A DNA stretch of 64,000 nt, from contig JADJWF010000003.1 in assembly GCA_016716505.1 (NCBI GenBank), positions 434,001 through 498,000 of the forward strand, read 5' to 3'. The notes beneath the pieces were generated by a model. The model was not told where the DNA came from. It searched no databases and saw only the letters and a list, made by a program, of their open reading frames with translations. Origin of the DNA: Verrucomicrobiota bacterium. Its GTDB lineage: Bacteria > Verrucomicrobiota > Verrucomicrobiia > Limisphaerales > J093. Shown piece after piece: positions 17,297 to 26,195 of the stretch. How positions within the stretch are numbered: position 1 is the stretch's first letter; each line of letters begins with the position of its first letter. The position numbers were made by a program, and so were the translations under genes.

Positions 17297-19636
17297 ATGC
17301 CGTCTGGTTCCACCCTCCCGCTCACCACTGGGTTGATGGCCGCGCTGGGTTGCTTGTCGGTTGCTGTGCCGAAAGCCGCCTCCACCATCGAAACCGTCGC
17401 GTGGAAAGTTCCCGCCAAGGCTCCGGATGCGGCGGAGCTCGCCTTGCCGGGAGACGTGACCCTTCAAGGCTTCCTGGGGCGACGCGTCGCGGTCAACGCC
17501 TCTGAACGGCTGGCGAAGGTGGACCTCGAGCCGCTGCTGGCCGGGTTCCGTCAGAAGCCGGGATCGCATCCGTGGATTGGTGAGCACATTGGCAAATGGC
17601 TGCACGCCGCGACGCTCGCGTGGGCGCAAACGGCCGACGACGCCCTGAAAGCGCGGCTCGATGATGCCGTCGCCGAACTGATCAAAGCGCAGGAGCCCGA
17701 TGGGTATCTCGGCACTTACCCGCCCAACCAGCGCTTTGGACTGTACGAGGGGGCGGATTGGGATGTGTGGTCGCACAAGTATTGCCTGATGGGTCTGCTG
17801 ACCTACCACCAATACACGGGCGACGCAGCGGCGCTCGAAGCCAGCCGCAAGGCGGCCGACCTGCTGCTCGCGACCTTCCCTGCCAGGAAAAGCATTCTCG
17901 CCGCCGGCACGCACGTGGGCATGGCGGCAACCAGCGTGCTCGAACCGATGGTTCTGCTGTACCGCCTCACGGCCGAACCGCGGTATCATGAATTTTGCGA
18001 GTACCTGGTGAAGTCGTGGGACGAGCCAAACGGACCGCGCATCCTGGCGACCCTGCTGACCGAAAAGCAGGTCAATCGGACGGCCAACGGCAAGGCTTAC
18101 GAAATGCTCTCCAACTTGGTGGGCCTCTGTGAACTGTATCGCGTCAGTGGCGAGCCGCGGTATCTCCGGGCGGCGTTGAATGCCTGGGAGGACGTAGTGA
18201 GTAAACGCCTCTACATCACCGGCAGCGCCAGCCAGGGCGAGCATTTCCGCGACGACCACTACCTGCCCAATGGTGAAAGCGCCCACGTGGCGGAGACCTG
18301 TGTGACCACCACATGGGTCCAGTTCAACGAACAACTCCTCCGCCTCACCGCCGAGGCGCGCTTCGGCCACGAGCTCGAACGAACGTTTTACAACCACCTC
18401 ACCGCGGCCCAGCGTCCCGATGGCGCGCAATGGTGCTACTTCACCCCGCTGGAGGGACGCAAACCGTACGGCCCGGGCATCAACTGCTGCGTCTCCAGCG
18501 GCCCGCGCGGCGTGGCCCTCGTGCCGCCCGCGGCGGCCTTTACCTATCGGGCGCCGGGCGCGCCCGGTATCGCAATCAATCTCTTCGAACTCGCCGAGTT
18601 CAGGACGACCGTGGACGGCGAGCCGGTCGGGCTGCGGGTCCGCACGGAATTCCCGAAAGAGGGGCGAATGACGGTGACCGTGAACGCGCGCCGTCCGGTG
18701 TCCTTCGCACTGCGAATCCGTCAACCCGCGTGGGCGGGGACGCTGAAAGCGACTGCACCCGAACCGCTCGGTGCCGTCGAACGTGACGGCTGGCTCGAGA
18801 TTGGTCCGCGCGCCTGGGCACCCGGCACTTCGCTCCAGGTCACCTTCACCTGCGATTCCCGCCTCATCCCGGGCGACCACACAAACGCCAGTAAGGCCGC
18901 CTTGGCGTGGGGACCGTTCGTCCTGGCCTACGACACCTCCGAGAATCCAGGCCTGCCCGTCCCCTCGCTCGTGGCGCTTGGGGACGCCGCCGACCAAGCC
19001 CCGGCAACCTTGGCCAGTGCCGCGCCATTGCGCCTGACCGCGCGCGTGCGAATCCCCCGTTCCCCGGCGCCGAAGGTGGCGACGCTCGTCCCCTTTGCCG
19101 ATGCCGGGGCCCGCGGCGGCCGCTATGCCGTGTGGCTCCGGGCGCCGGACGCGGCGCTTCCGGTCAGCGACTCCCTTTTCCTGTTCGCCGACGAAGCCCG
19201 GAGCCAGACCGGCAATGTCAGCGGCTCGATCACGGACGGCGATCCCGCTTCGTTTGTGGTCACCTTCAACGGCCGGCCCCAGACGCAGGCGTGGTTTGAA
19301 GTTCGGGCCCCGCACCCAGTAACGCTCGGCCGGGTGGTGTTCACCCACGGACAGAACTTCCACGATGGCGGCTGGTTTGACACCTCCGGCGGGAAACCGC
19401 GTGTCGAGGTCCGCCGGACCAACGACGGGCCTTGGGAGACGGTTGGGGAAATCGCCGATTACCCCGCGACCTCCTCGAGGGACCACGGGGGCCTTAAAGC
19501 GGGTCAACCGTTCTCGTTGCGCCTGACCACGCCGGTTGAAGCCCTGGCGGTGCGCGTGATCGGCAAACCGGCCGGCGGCGACAACCCGGCCCAAGCGTTC
19601 GCCTCGTGTGGCGAACTCGAAGCGTTCCCGAAATAG
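17297..19636 (+). CDS. GH127-type beta-L-arabinofuranosidase family protein (DUF1680), secreted
   Basis: 779 residues. An N-terminal hydrophobic signal (LPLTTGLMAALGCLSVAV) is followed by an (alpha/alpha)6 barrel with family landmarks: 'GEHIGKWLHAATLAWA', 'AQEPDGYLGTY', 'EPDGYLGTYPP', 'WDVWSHKYCLMGLL', 'SVLEPMVLLYRLT' and 'HVAETCVTTTWVQFNEQLLRLT'. The E-x-C near residue 332 and the vicinal Cys pair in GINCCVSSG (about 396) match the zinc-thiolate site where one cysteine acts as nucleophile in GH127. The C-terminal 150 residues resemble a discoidin-like domain ('ITDGDPASFVVTFNGRPQTQAWFEV'). It probably trims arabinose or a related furanoside outside the cytoplasm. It is divergent from the PVC cytochrome gene. 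Confidence 0.86.
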   Translation: MPSGSTLPLTTGLMAALGCLSVAVPKAASTIETVAWKVPAKAPDAAELALPGDVTLQGFLGRRVAVNASERLAKVDLEPLLAGFRQKPGSHPWIGEHIGKWLHAATLAWAQTADDALKARLDDAVAELIKAQEPDGYLGTYPPNQRFGLYEGADWDVWSHKYCLMGLLTYHQYTGDAAALEASRKAADLLLATFPARKSILAAGTHVGMAATSVLEPMVLLYRLTAEPRYHEFCEYLVKSWDEPNGPRILATLLTEKQVNRTANGKAYEMLSNLVGLCELYRVSGEPRYLRAALNAWEDVVSKRLYITGSASQGEHFRDDHYLPNGESAHVAETCVTTTWVQFNEQLLRLTAEARFGHELERTFYNHLTAAQRPDGAQWCYFTPLEGRKPYGPGINCCVSSGPRGVALVPPAAAFTYRAPGAPGIAINLFELAEFRTTVDGEPVGLRVRTEFPKEGRMTVTVNARRPVSFALRIRQPAWAGTLKATAPEPLGAVERDGWLEIGPRAWAPGTSLQVTFTCDSRLIPGDHTNASKAALAWGPFVLAYDTSENPGLPVPSLVALGDAADQAPATLASAAPLRLTARVRIPRSPAPKVATLVPFADAGARGGRYAVWLRAPDAALPVSDSLFLFADEARSQTGNVSGSITDGDPASFVVTFNGRPQTQAWFEVRAPHPVTLGRVVFTHGQNFHDGGWFDTSGGKPRVEVRRTNDGPWETVGEIADYPATSSRDHGGLKAGQPFSLRLTTPVEALAVRVIGKPAGGDNPAQAFASCGELEAFPK

Positions 19637-19696
19637 CCGGCTCCCCCCGGTCGAAGCCGCCGGAGGCGATTGGGCGGGTTTGTTGGCAACCCCTGA

Positions 19697-20572
19697 TTAC
19701 GTGCCCGGCGAATAGCGCTGGCCCAGGAGGGTGAGCCCGAACAGGGCGACAAATACCAGCGACACGCGCGCCGGTTCGGCGACCACGTTGAGAAGATCCA
19801 CCAGGACGATTCCGGCGAGCAGCCTCGAGACGGCCGGGCCGTACTGGGCGCCGGAGTCATTGAACACATCCTTCAGCGAGGCCCACAGCCAGATGGCGAG
19901 CAGCAGGCTCAATGCGATGGCGGTCTCGCGGTAAGGTCCGGCGTTGGCCACCAGAGCGAGCGCCATCGGGACCACCATCAGCAGGATAGGCCACCACGCC
20001 AGCGGCGCGCGTGAGACTTCCTGCCGCGAGACACAGCTCAGCCCGGCCACGTAACAGGCGAGCGCGAGGCCACACCACACGACCAGGCCGGTGACGCCAT
20101 GGAAGCTCGCCGAGGCCGCCACGAGGTACAGGTTTAACCGGCACGCCGCCATCAGCACTGGCGCGAGCGCGGTCGCCTTGTGAACCAGGTCGTAGGTGAA
20201 GACCAGCACGACCAGCGTCAGTGAAAGCCAGAGACTGGCATGGGCCAGCATGTCGAGCACGAGAACCCCTGCCGCCAAGGCTGCCACGCCTCCGAGGAAG
20301 ACCGAGGTCGGGGAGATGCGCCCGGACGGGATCGCCCTCGCCGGCCGGAAGCGCGCATCGAAGTCGCGGTCGAAGTAGTCGTTCAGCATCACGCCGCCGG
20401 CGTAAACGAAGCTGCCACCGATGATCGTCCCGAGCAGCGACACAAAGTCCGTACCGCCGCCGATGAGGATGGCCGCAAGGCAGTTCGACCACACGGTCGG
20501 AAGGTTCGTCACGCGGGCGAGTGTCAACCACACGCCGATCCGCTGACCGAGTTCGCGACGTTGGTCCCGCAT
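19697..20572 (-). CDS. UbiA-family prenyltransferase (EboC-like)
   Basis: 291 residues, mostly hydrophobic, with about nine membrane segments. The first Asp-rich motif 'NDYFDRDFDARFRPARAIPSGRIS' (NDxxDxxxD) binds the prenyl diphosphate through magnesium. The second is weaker: 'LKDVFNDSGAQYG'. The N-terminus 'WLTLARVTNLPTVWSNCLAA' is typical of the branch that includes EboC and related transferases of unknown acceptor. No menaquinone or heme genes lie nearby, so no specific pathway can be named. It overlaps nothing and is convergent with the GH127 gene. Confidence 0.85.
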   Translation of the reverse strand: MRDQRRELGQRIGVWLTLARVTNLPTVWSNCLAAILIGGGTDFVSLLGTIIGGSFVYAGGVMLNDYFDRDFDARFRPARAIPSGRISPTSVFLGGVAALAAGVLVLDMLAHASLWLSLTLVVLVFTYDLVHKATALAPVLMAACRLNLYLVAASASFHGVTGLVVWCGLALACYVAGLSCVSRQEVSRAPLAWWPILLMVVPMALALVANAGPYRETAIALSLLLAIWLWASLKDVFNDSGAQYGPAVSRLLAGIVLVDLLNVVAEPARVSLVFVALFGLTLLGQRYSPGT

Positions 20573-20678
20573 GGCGCGTCAAGGAAACGGGGCCTCGTGT
20601 GGAAAAGCAATCTCCGCCAAGCCGGACGCCCGGTTCCCACTTGACGCTGCGGAGAACCGTCCTTGAACTGACGCCATC

Positions 20679-21347
20679 ATGAAACGGTGCATCACGTTGT
20701 GTCTGACGGTCGCCGCCCTGGCCTTGGGCAGCCCCTTGGAGATTCGGGCGATGCCGGGCGACGATGCCAAAGACGCCGAGCTGAAGCGCAAGGCTGACGA
20801 GGTGGATCGGCTGCGGAGAGAACTCGTCCAACAGGAGACCGAACTCAAACGGCTGCGGCAGGAGAACGAACGCCTGCGCCGGCAGAAAACGCCGCCAGCC
20901 ATGGTGGAGCCCGCTGCAACAACCGCCCCCAAGCCCGTCACTCCCATTGCTGCGTTGCCACCGCTCGTCGAGGGAAGCGTCGTTGAGGCGAGCGAACTGG
21001 CCGGCCATTTTGCGCAGGAAGGGCCGGTAGCGGCCCAACGATATGTCGGCAGGCAACTCAAGGTGCGAGGTGAGGTTCTGCGGTTCGCCCGAGGCATGGT
21101 GACGCGCGATTACACCCTCATCCTGGGCACCGGCGATCCGGCGAACGTCGTCGTCTGCAATTTCACCTATGCCGACGGCTACGCCGCAGTTTACCCCAAG
21201 GGTCACGGCGGTGAACTGGTGGCTCGTACCAAAAGCGGCAGCGAGATCCCGCTGGCCCGCGCGGGTCAGACCGTGACGGTCTCGGGGAAGTGCAAAGGCT
21301 TCAAGAACGGCGAGGTTCTGCTGACCGGCTGCTCGCTCGTCCGCTGA
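20679..21347 (+). CDS. Small secreted protein with coiled coil and OB-fold (tRNA_anti-like) domain
   Basis: 222 residues. A signal peptide (MKRCITLCLTVAALALGS) is followed by a highly charged coiled coil at about 30-70 (heptads in 'ELKRKADEVDRLRRELVQQE'), a Pro/Ala linker, and a C-terminal beta-barrel from about 105. That barrel has the pattern of exported OB-fold proteins ('YVGRQLKVRGEVLRFARG', 'VVCNFTYADGY', 'GQTVTVSGKCKGFKNGEVLLTGC'). Such domains are not proven nucleic-acid binders; the function is unknown. Divergent from the UbiA-family gene across 106 bases. Confidence 0.72.
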   Translation: MKRCITLCLTVAALALGSPLEIRAMPGDDAKDAELKRKADEVDRLRRELVQQETELKRLRQENERLRRQKTPPAMVEPAATTAPKPVTPIAALPPLVEGSVVEASELAGHFAQEGPVAAQRYVGRQLKVRGEVLRFARGMVTRDYTLILGTGDPANVVVCNFTYADGYAAVYPKGHGGELVARTKSGSEIPLARAGQTVTVSGKCKGFKNGEVLLTGCSLVR

Positions 21348-21846
21348 ACCTCCTTCCGTTCCGCTCCACGGCGAGGGGCGGAATTCGAGCAGCGATTACG
21401 CTCATCTCCCTGGCTCCCATCCCTCCGAGGACGCCCTCGGTTGGTCACCCCCGAGGCGCTGGCGACGCCCCGCTTTCCCGGGTTGTTCGCGCCGCCACCC
21501 TCCGACTTCCGACTGATCAGCGAACTGGCCCGCGCCCCCAGGGTCGTGGCCCCGCGCGTTGCCGTGAGCGCCTAGCGGTCGGAGCGGCCGCCGCCAACCG
21601 TGCAGAGCGCGTAGATGAGCTGGCCGACGCTGAACTCGGGCCGTAGTCGCGCCCCTGAGCCCGGCGCGGAGCTAGGCACGCGATCGGAGGGTACCAGAGG
21701 TCGAAGCGGTGGACCGGGGCCTCGACGGCGACGAGGCCGGCGTGGATCGAGTGGTCGGTGTTGCCGACCAACTGGAGTTGGAGCCCACCGTCATGCTTGG
21801 TGATGGAGGGATGCTGACCGGGACGGAACCGGGCCCGCGGAATTCA
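21348..21846 (+). other. Intergenic stretch without a supportable gene
   Basis: About 500 bases between the OB-fold gene and the 3' end of the histidine kinase. Short open frames exist on both strands, but none has a signal peptide, known motif or convincing codon pattern over its length. On the minus strand, fragments such as 'VGNTDHSIHAGLVAVEAPV' (near 21720-21780) and 'FSVGQLIYALCTVGGG' (near 21585-21640) read like protein but lie in different frames with stops between. This would fit a decayed gene of unknown type. Confidence 0.4.
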
Positions 21847-23412
21847 TCACCGGTTGCCGCTTTTCACCTCAGGCGTGATGGTTGGGGCGTCGGAATACCG
21901 ACCTGCGATGGAGTGGACATCCGCCGGAGACCGTGCGGGGAGTACGAGGCGAAAGCAGGTATGCCCCGGGCGACTCTCCTTTAGGTCGAGCGTGCCCCCA
22001 TGGGCGCGGACGATCTCCCGGGCGAGACTCAGGCCCAAACCGGCCCCTTCGATGGTCCCGCTGCGGGCGGTGGCCCCCCGGAAAAAACGGTCGAACAATC
22101 GTGTTTGGTCCGCCTCCGGAATGCCCGGGCCGCCGTTGCCGACTTCCAGCACCACTTCGCCGTCGCTGCCCTCGAGCGCCACGCGGATCCAACCGCCGGG
22201 TTCATTGTAGCGGACGGCGTTCTGCAAGACGTTGCCGACGGCCTGCCGCAAGAGCGGCCAGTCCGCGTCGAGCGACAACGCGGGCGGGAGTCGCCGCTCA
22301 ATCCGGAGGTGCTGGTCGGCTGCCAGGATCTCAATGTCTTCGATGAGTTCGTTCAACGCGGAGCTCAGGTCAAGACGGCTCCGAGTGAGCGGCAGCGGCC
22401 CAGCATCGGCCTGGGCCAACAGCAGCAGGCTCCGGGTGATGGTCTTGAGCCGCTGAGTCTGTTCGAGCAACTCGACGAACGCCTGCTGCTCCCGCGAGCC
22501 CGGCGCCGCCGCCTGCAACGCGGCCTCGATCTCCCCCTGCATCACCGCCAGCGGTGTCTTCAATTCGTGCGAGGCATCGGCGCTGAATCGCGTCGCTTGC
22601 TGGAAGCTGGTTTGCAGCCGGTCCATCATGCCGTTCAGCACCCGGATCAGCCGCGCGATCTCCGGATCCTCTGCTGACCAGGTGATGCGTTGGTCCAGAC
22701 CGCGGGCTGTCATCCCCTCGGCCACCTGCGAGATTCGACGCAACGGACGCAGCGCACGGCCCGCCACCCACCATCCGCCCCCGCCAATGGCCAACAGGGC
22801 GAACGGGAACGCGATCAGAAACGCGTTGCGCATCCGCCTCAACTCGCGGTCGAGTTCCGCGCCATTGAGCCCGATTACCAACCGGTCGCTGCCCTCTCCG
22901 AAAACTCCCACCCGCCAATGGGTGGCGGCGGTTCGAAAGGTCCGGAAACGTGGTACCTTCGAGAACACGGCCACTGGGGCGTTGGCTCCGGGTCCGGGCC
23001 CGCCGGAAGCCCCGCCCGCCCACGGTGGCCCGCGCCCGGCGATGCGGCGGATGCCCGCGGTTGAGGGATCGTCGGCCAGTCGCAGCTCCGCCGGGCCGAT
23101 GGCCAGTTCTCCCGGCCAGTTCGGCGAACGGTAGCGCACCTCGCCCGCGGCGTTCGCCACGAGCAGGATGAGTTGGTCCTTGCGATCCTCGCCGAAGACG
23201 AACTCGATCGCGCTGGCCAGCCGTTCGAAGTTGGCCCGGCCACCGATCCAGCCCGGATGACGATACGCCAGGGCCCGCAGTTCGCGGTCGAGGGCTGCCA
23301 CCCGTTCGCGGTGGAGCAGGAACCAGCCGGTCGCACCGAACGTGAGGAGCACGCCGCCAGAAATCGCGGCCGACAGGAGAGCGATGCGGAGCCGGAACGG
23401 TATTGGCTTCAT
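21847..23412 (-). CDS. Sensor histidine kinase (heavy-metal/CusS-like)
   Basis: 521 residues. The ATG at 23412 overlaps the response-regulator stop by four bases (ATGA), which fixes the start and shows coupling. The order is membrane segment (about 10-32), periplasmic sensor region of about 160 residues, second membrane segment near 'FLIAFPFALLAIGGGGWWVAG', a HAMP linker ('LRPLRRISQVAEGMTARGLDQRI'), the H-box 'FSADASHELKTPLAVMQGEIE', then N ('VGNVLQNAVRYNEPGG'), G1 ('VGNGGPGIPEAD'), F ('FDRFFRG') and G2 ('GAGLGLSLAREIV') boxes. It autophosphorylates on the H-box His and passes phosphate to its partner regulator. The metal-sensing idea rests on the domain layout and on a copper-box-like dyad nearby. 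Confidence 0.92.
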   Translation of the reverse strand: MKPIPFRLRIALLSAAISGGVLLTFGATGWFLLHRERVAALDRELRALAYRHPGWIGGRANFERLASAIEFVFGEDRKDQLILLVANAAGEVRYRSPNWPGELAIGPAELRLADDPSTAGIRRIAGRGPPWAGGASGGPGPGANAPVAVFSKVPRFRTFRTAATHWRVGVFGEGSDRLVIGLNGAELDRELRRMRNAFLIAFPFALLAIGGGGWWVAGRALRPLRRISQVAEGMTARGLDQRITWSAEDPEIARLIRVLNGMMDRLQTSFQQATRFSADASHELKTPLAVMQGEIEAALQAAAPGSREQQAFVELLEQTQRLKTITRSLLLLAQADAGPLPLTRSRLDLSSALNELIEDIEILAADQHLRIERRLPPALSLDADWPLLRQAVGNVLQNAVRYNEPGGWIRVALEGSDGEVVLEVGNGGPGIPEADQTRLFDRFFRGATARSGTIEGAGLGLSLAREIVRAHGGTLDLKESRPGHTCFRLVLPARSPADVHSIAGRYSDAPTITPEVKSGNR

Positions 23413-24077
23413 GCCTTCAGCCGGTAGCCCACGCCACGGATGGTCTCGATGAGCTTGACGGTCTCCCCCTCGTCGATTTTCTTGCGCAACCGCTGCACAT
23501 ATACGTCCACTACATTCGTGCCGGGATCGAAATCGCAGCCCCAAACCTGCTCCAAAATTTGGACTCGCGTGAAAACCCGACCGGGCGCGCGCAGCAACTG
23601 TTCGAGCAGCGCAAACTCGCGGGCTGTCAGTTCAATCTTCCGCTCCCCCCGCCGCACCTCGCGCGTTAGGAGATTCACGGTCAGGTCCTCGACGCCGAGC
23701 AGGCTCTCCGGTGTGCCGGCTGCCCGCCGGGCAACCGCGTGGAGGCGGGCGATCAGTTCCTCAACGAAGAACGGCTTGGTCAGGTAATCGTCCGCCCCCA
23801 GATTCAACCCCTCCACGCGCTCGTTCAGTTCGCTCCGGGCCGTGAGCAGGATCACCGGGACCGACCGCTTCCGCTCGCGCAGGTTGCGCAGGATACTCAG
23901 CCCGTCGCGGCCAGGCAGCATGATGTCGAGTACCAACGCGTCGTAGGGCCGGGTCAGCGCCCGCGCGTACCCGTCGTCGCCGTCGTGGGCCACTTCCACG
24001 GTGAACCCTCGCGCCTCCAGCCCCTTCCGGATGAAGGATGCGATCTTCTTTTCATCTTCGACGACCAGAACTTTCAC
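23409..24077 (-). CDS. OmpR/PhoB-family response regulator
   Basis: 222 residues if it starts at the GTG at 24077 (VKVLVVEDEKKIASFIRKGL). That start gives the standard family length; AAAGG lies just upstream. The receiver domain has the acidic pair in VVEDE, phospho-acceptor in 'DALVLDIMLPGRDG', Thr in LLTAR and Lys in 'DDYLTKPF'. The C-terminal winged helix shows 'IELTAREFALLEQLLRAPG', 'VFTRVQILEQVW' and 'NVVDVYVQRLRKKID'. It is co-transcribed with the histidine kinase behind it. Probable target: the dyad at 25228-25245 upstream of the DUF2202 gene. Confidence 0.93.
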   Translation of the reverse strand: MKVLVVEDEKKIASFIRKGLEARGFTVEVAHDGDDGYARALTRPYDALVLDIMLPGRDGLSILRNLRERKRSVPVILLTARSELNERVEGLNLGADDYLTKPFFVEELIARLHAVARRAAGTPESLLGVEDLTVNLLTREVRRGERKIELTAREFALLEQLLRAPGRVFTRVQILEQVWGCDFDPGTNVVDVYVQRLRKKIDEGETVKLIETIRGVGYRLKA

Positions 24078-24168
24078 AACCTTTGCGGGGGGGCTTCCCC
24101 GAATTCCCGATAAATTAACCTTCAAAGGTCTTTTCGCTGTAGGTCGGCCGACTGTTGGCCAAAATCGG

Positions 24169-24199
24169 CAACCCTCTCCCGTCGGATGGAAGAGGGTTG
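24169..24199 (-). terminator. Hairpin after the DUF2202 gene
   Basis: A perfect 9-bp stem (CAACCCTCT at 24169-24177 with AGAGGGTTG at 24191-24199) with a 13-base loop. In the minus direction it is followed by CCGATTTTGG. It lies 114 bases beyond the DUF2202 stop, so it may end that transcript before the response-regulator gene. The short T-run makes it moderate evidence only. Confidence 0.45.
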
Positions 24200-24312
24200 A
24201 GATGACGGGCCGAGCTGTCCACCTCAAACACGCAGTGCGGTCGGCGGGAATTCCAACTTCGTGCGCTGGGTCTGCACGGCCGGAACTTCGGCGCGACGGC
24301 GATGAGTCAGTC

Positions 24313-25116
24313 TCACCGCCCTGCGCGCTTCCGAGCGCCATTGCCGGGCTGAGCCTTGTTCCCTTGCTGCCCGCCCGGGCCTTTGCCGGCCGGGCCGGCG
24401 GTCGCGGTGCCGCGGGCTTCGAGGGCTGTGATCGCCCGATTGAATGCGGTCAAGTGATTGGCGGAACCCCGGCGGAGGTTCGCGAAGACCCGTAACACGG
24501 TCGCGTGCTGCGTCCCGGCCAGCGCCTCGTCAAGGTCGGCGATGTCCGTCTCCTCGATGAACACACCCACGGCGAGGGCTGCGGCCAGCGACTCGCTGCC
24601 TTGCGCCACGAGCTTGTCGTGGAGTGCCTGCAACTCCGGAATACTAAACTTCCCGCGTTCGTCGGGAGTGGTGTCCGTCAGGCTAAACGCTCCGACCAGA
24701 CGGTCCATGGCATCCATGTGCTGCTGCTCGGCGGTAGCGATGTGTACAAACGTGGGGTGGTCCCACTTCTGGGCCAGCGCTTGGTACACGTCGCGGGCCA
24801 GCTTCTCCTCCTGTTTCATGTACAGGATGTTGTTGGCGTCGGTGGTGGTGATTTCCCCGACGCTTTGGCCGGTTCGATCAAGGGGACAGGCGCACCCCCG
24901 CTTCTGCGGGCCGCTGCCGTCACACTGACCCAAGCGTTGACACTGACCCAGTCCATGACCGGCCTTGGGACCGTGGCCCCGGCCTGCGCCGGCGTCCCGA
25001 CCTTGCCCCTGGTATCCCAGCGGACAGGGGATGGTGTCCTGACCCAGGAGGAGGTTGCCGGTGCCGACGAGCAGCGCCGTGGCCAGCAGTGTTGTCGTGA
25101 TTTGGTTTGTCTTCAT
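24313..25116 (-). CDS. Secreted DUF2202 (ferritin-like) protein with Cys/His-rich N-terminus
   Basis: 267 residues. A signal peptide (MKTNQITTTLLATALLVGTG) is followed by a Gly/Cys/His-rich stretch of about 60 residues with five Cys ('IPCPLGYQGQG', 'GLGQCQRLGQCDGSG', 'RGCACP'). Then comes the DUF2202 four-helix domain, with 'ILYMKQEEKLARDVYQALAQ', 'HIATAEQQHMDAMDRLV', 'VFIEETDIADLDEAL' and 'NLRRGSANHLTAFNRAI'. The E-x-x-H-like pairs are spaced as in ferritin-like di-metal proteins. The tail is Gly/Lys-rich. The gene is followed on the same strand by the two-component pair and carries a copper-box-like dyad upstream. A role in metal handling or stress is inferred, not shown. Confidence 0.82.
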   Translation of the reverse strand: MKTNQITTTLLATALLVGTGNLLLGQDTIPCPLGYQGQGRDAGAGRGHGPKAGHGLGQCQRLGQCDGSGPQKRGCACPLDRTGQSVGEITTTDANNILYMKQEEKLARDVYQALAQKWDHPTFVHIATAEQQHMDAMDRLVGAFSLTDTTPDERGKFSIPELQALHDKLVAQGSESLAAALAVGVFIEETDIADLDEALAGTQHATVLRVFANLRRGSANHLTAFNRAITALEARGTATAGPAGKGPGGQQGNKAQPGNGARKRAGR

Positions 25117-25439
25117 ATCGTATGGCTCTTCGTTTTGTCTTGTTCCAGTTTGTCGTTCGTGGCGCGGTCCATCGCGCCGCTTCAGAAACAGCAGACGCGA
25201 CCAACATGAACGTACTGCCTTGGGCAGGATTACAGTTCTGTAATCGGGCGGAGTAACGCCGTGGCCAAAAGAACGGCGGGTCAGAGCCAATGGACTCACC
25301 ACCAGCCATCATCGTCCGAAAACCTCAGGTCGCACGCTTACCTACGGGTTGGCTGACTCTCGAAACGCTCCAACGCAACGTGCGCTTGGCCGCGGGCCGT
25401 TTTTGGAATCCCTCATTCGCTGGTTTGGTTGGGACTCCG
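25117..25439 (-). other. Upstream region of the DUF2202 gene
   Basis: About 320 bases without a gene. The part next to the DUF2202 start is A/T-richer than the surroundings and probably holds its promoter; the dyad at 25228-25245 lies here. Nothing else could be supported. Confidence 0.5.
25228..25245. promoter_or_regulatory. 18-bp dyad resembling copper-responsive regulator boxes
   Basis: The sequence holds an uninterrupted 8-bp inverted repeat around two bases: GATTACAG, TT, CTGTAATC. The core ATTACA-N4-TGTAAT is like the boxes described for copper-responsive OmpR-family regulators (PcoR/CopR/CusR). It lies about 112 bases upstream of the DUF2202 start, close to an OmpR-family regulator and CusS-like kinase gene. 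It is the only such dyad I noticed in the window. Confidence 0.55.
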
Positions 25440-25722
25440 CAAATATGTTGACAAGCGGGCGTCGGCCAAGACAACGCGGCAGCCGTCCCACCGCATGGTC
25501 CCGGAAATAGGATTACAACTGGGCTCAAGCACGGCCGCTGAAGCACGGTGGATCTGGTCGAGGACCGCCGCGGGGTCCGTGGTCCGGGCGACGCGTTCGA
25601 ACCACTTGAGCCAAGAGGTGGATGTGGGCGCGAACTGGACGTGATAGTGCGGGAGTCGCGTCAGCCAAGCCGGCACTTGGGCACTTTGTGCGTCCGGCGC
25701 GGGCGTGTCTGCCGACGCCCAA
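25440..25722 (-). pseudogene. IS630-family transposase, C-terminal relic
   Basis: The minus strand encodes 'VPAWLTRLPHYHVQFAPTS' followed by 'TSWLKWFERVART'. This closely resembles the C-terminal DDE stretch of IS630 transposases (consensus-like HFTPTSASWLNQVERWF), in which the Glu is catalytic; that Glu (WFERV) is still present. No N-terminal half or first two catalytic Asp residues are found and no terminal repeats were recognised. It is a remnant, not an active element. The rest of the frame (about 40 residues) fits only loosely. Confidence 0.6.
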
Positions 25723-25975
25723 GCTTGGGCCCTAGGCGTGTGCGGGAAGGCTCGGGTTGCGCCCGCGACCAAGGGCAGCCTCCCGCCCCGCCAAACCGGA
25801 CGCCGCCCAACGAAAGCGGCAACGATTGCCCGGGCGTGATCGTCCACGCGCCCATGTTCGCGGCTCCACCCTCCACCTCCGTTTGCATCGTAATGACCAG
25901 CGGCGCTCGCGGGCCCGAAGGTTTTGACTCGCGCCGTCAGGTTTCGGCGCGCACACTACCCCTCGAGTTCAAGCT

Positions 25976-26143
25976 ATGTTCGGTCGGCGCCGTGATCGTG
26001 AACGAGGTCGTTACTACTGTCTCCCGGGCATGGGACGCAGCAATCGTCGTCATCACCAGCGGATCTTGTATTCAGCCATCGCCTTCGGTCTCGTCGTCTC
26101 GGCAACGCTGGCGATCATCCTGCTCCTCACCAATCGCCGCTGA
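25976..26143 (+). CDS. 55-residue basic single-pass membrane protein
   Basis: A short frame ATG 25976 to TGA 26143. The first 30 residues are strongly basic (MFGRRRDRERGRYYCLPGMG, then RSNRRHHQR); residues about 31-51 form one hydrophobic helix ('ILYSAIAFGLVVSATLAIIL'), and the end is TNRR. Charge pattern and lone helix are those of a real small membrane protein with an inside N-terminus, and codon use fits the surroundings. I do not recognise a family with certainty. It sits between the IS630 relic and the terminator of the protease operon. Confidence 0.55.
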   Translation: MFGRRRDRERGRYYCLPGMGRSNRRHHQRILYSAIAFGLVVSATLAIILLLTNRR

Positions 26144-26195
26144 ACCGGGTGCCCAACCTCACTGATTCGCAATTCGTCTCCCGGCCGGGCCCGGC

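Noticed and set aside
17057..19594. A minus-strand frame of 845 codons opposite the GH127 gene
   Set aside because: The GH127 motifs lie on the plus strand and the minus frame is a shadow.
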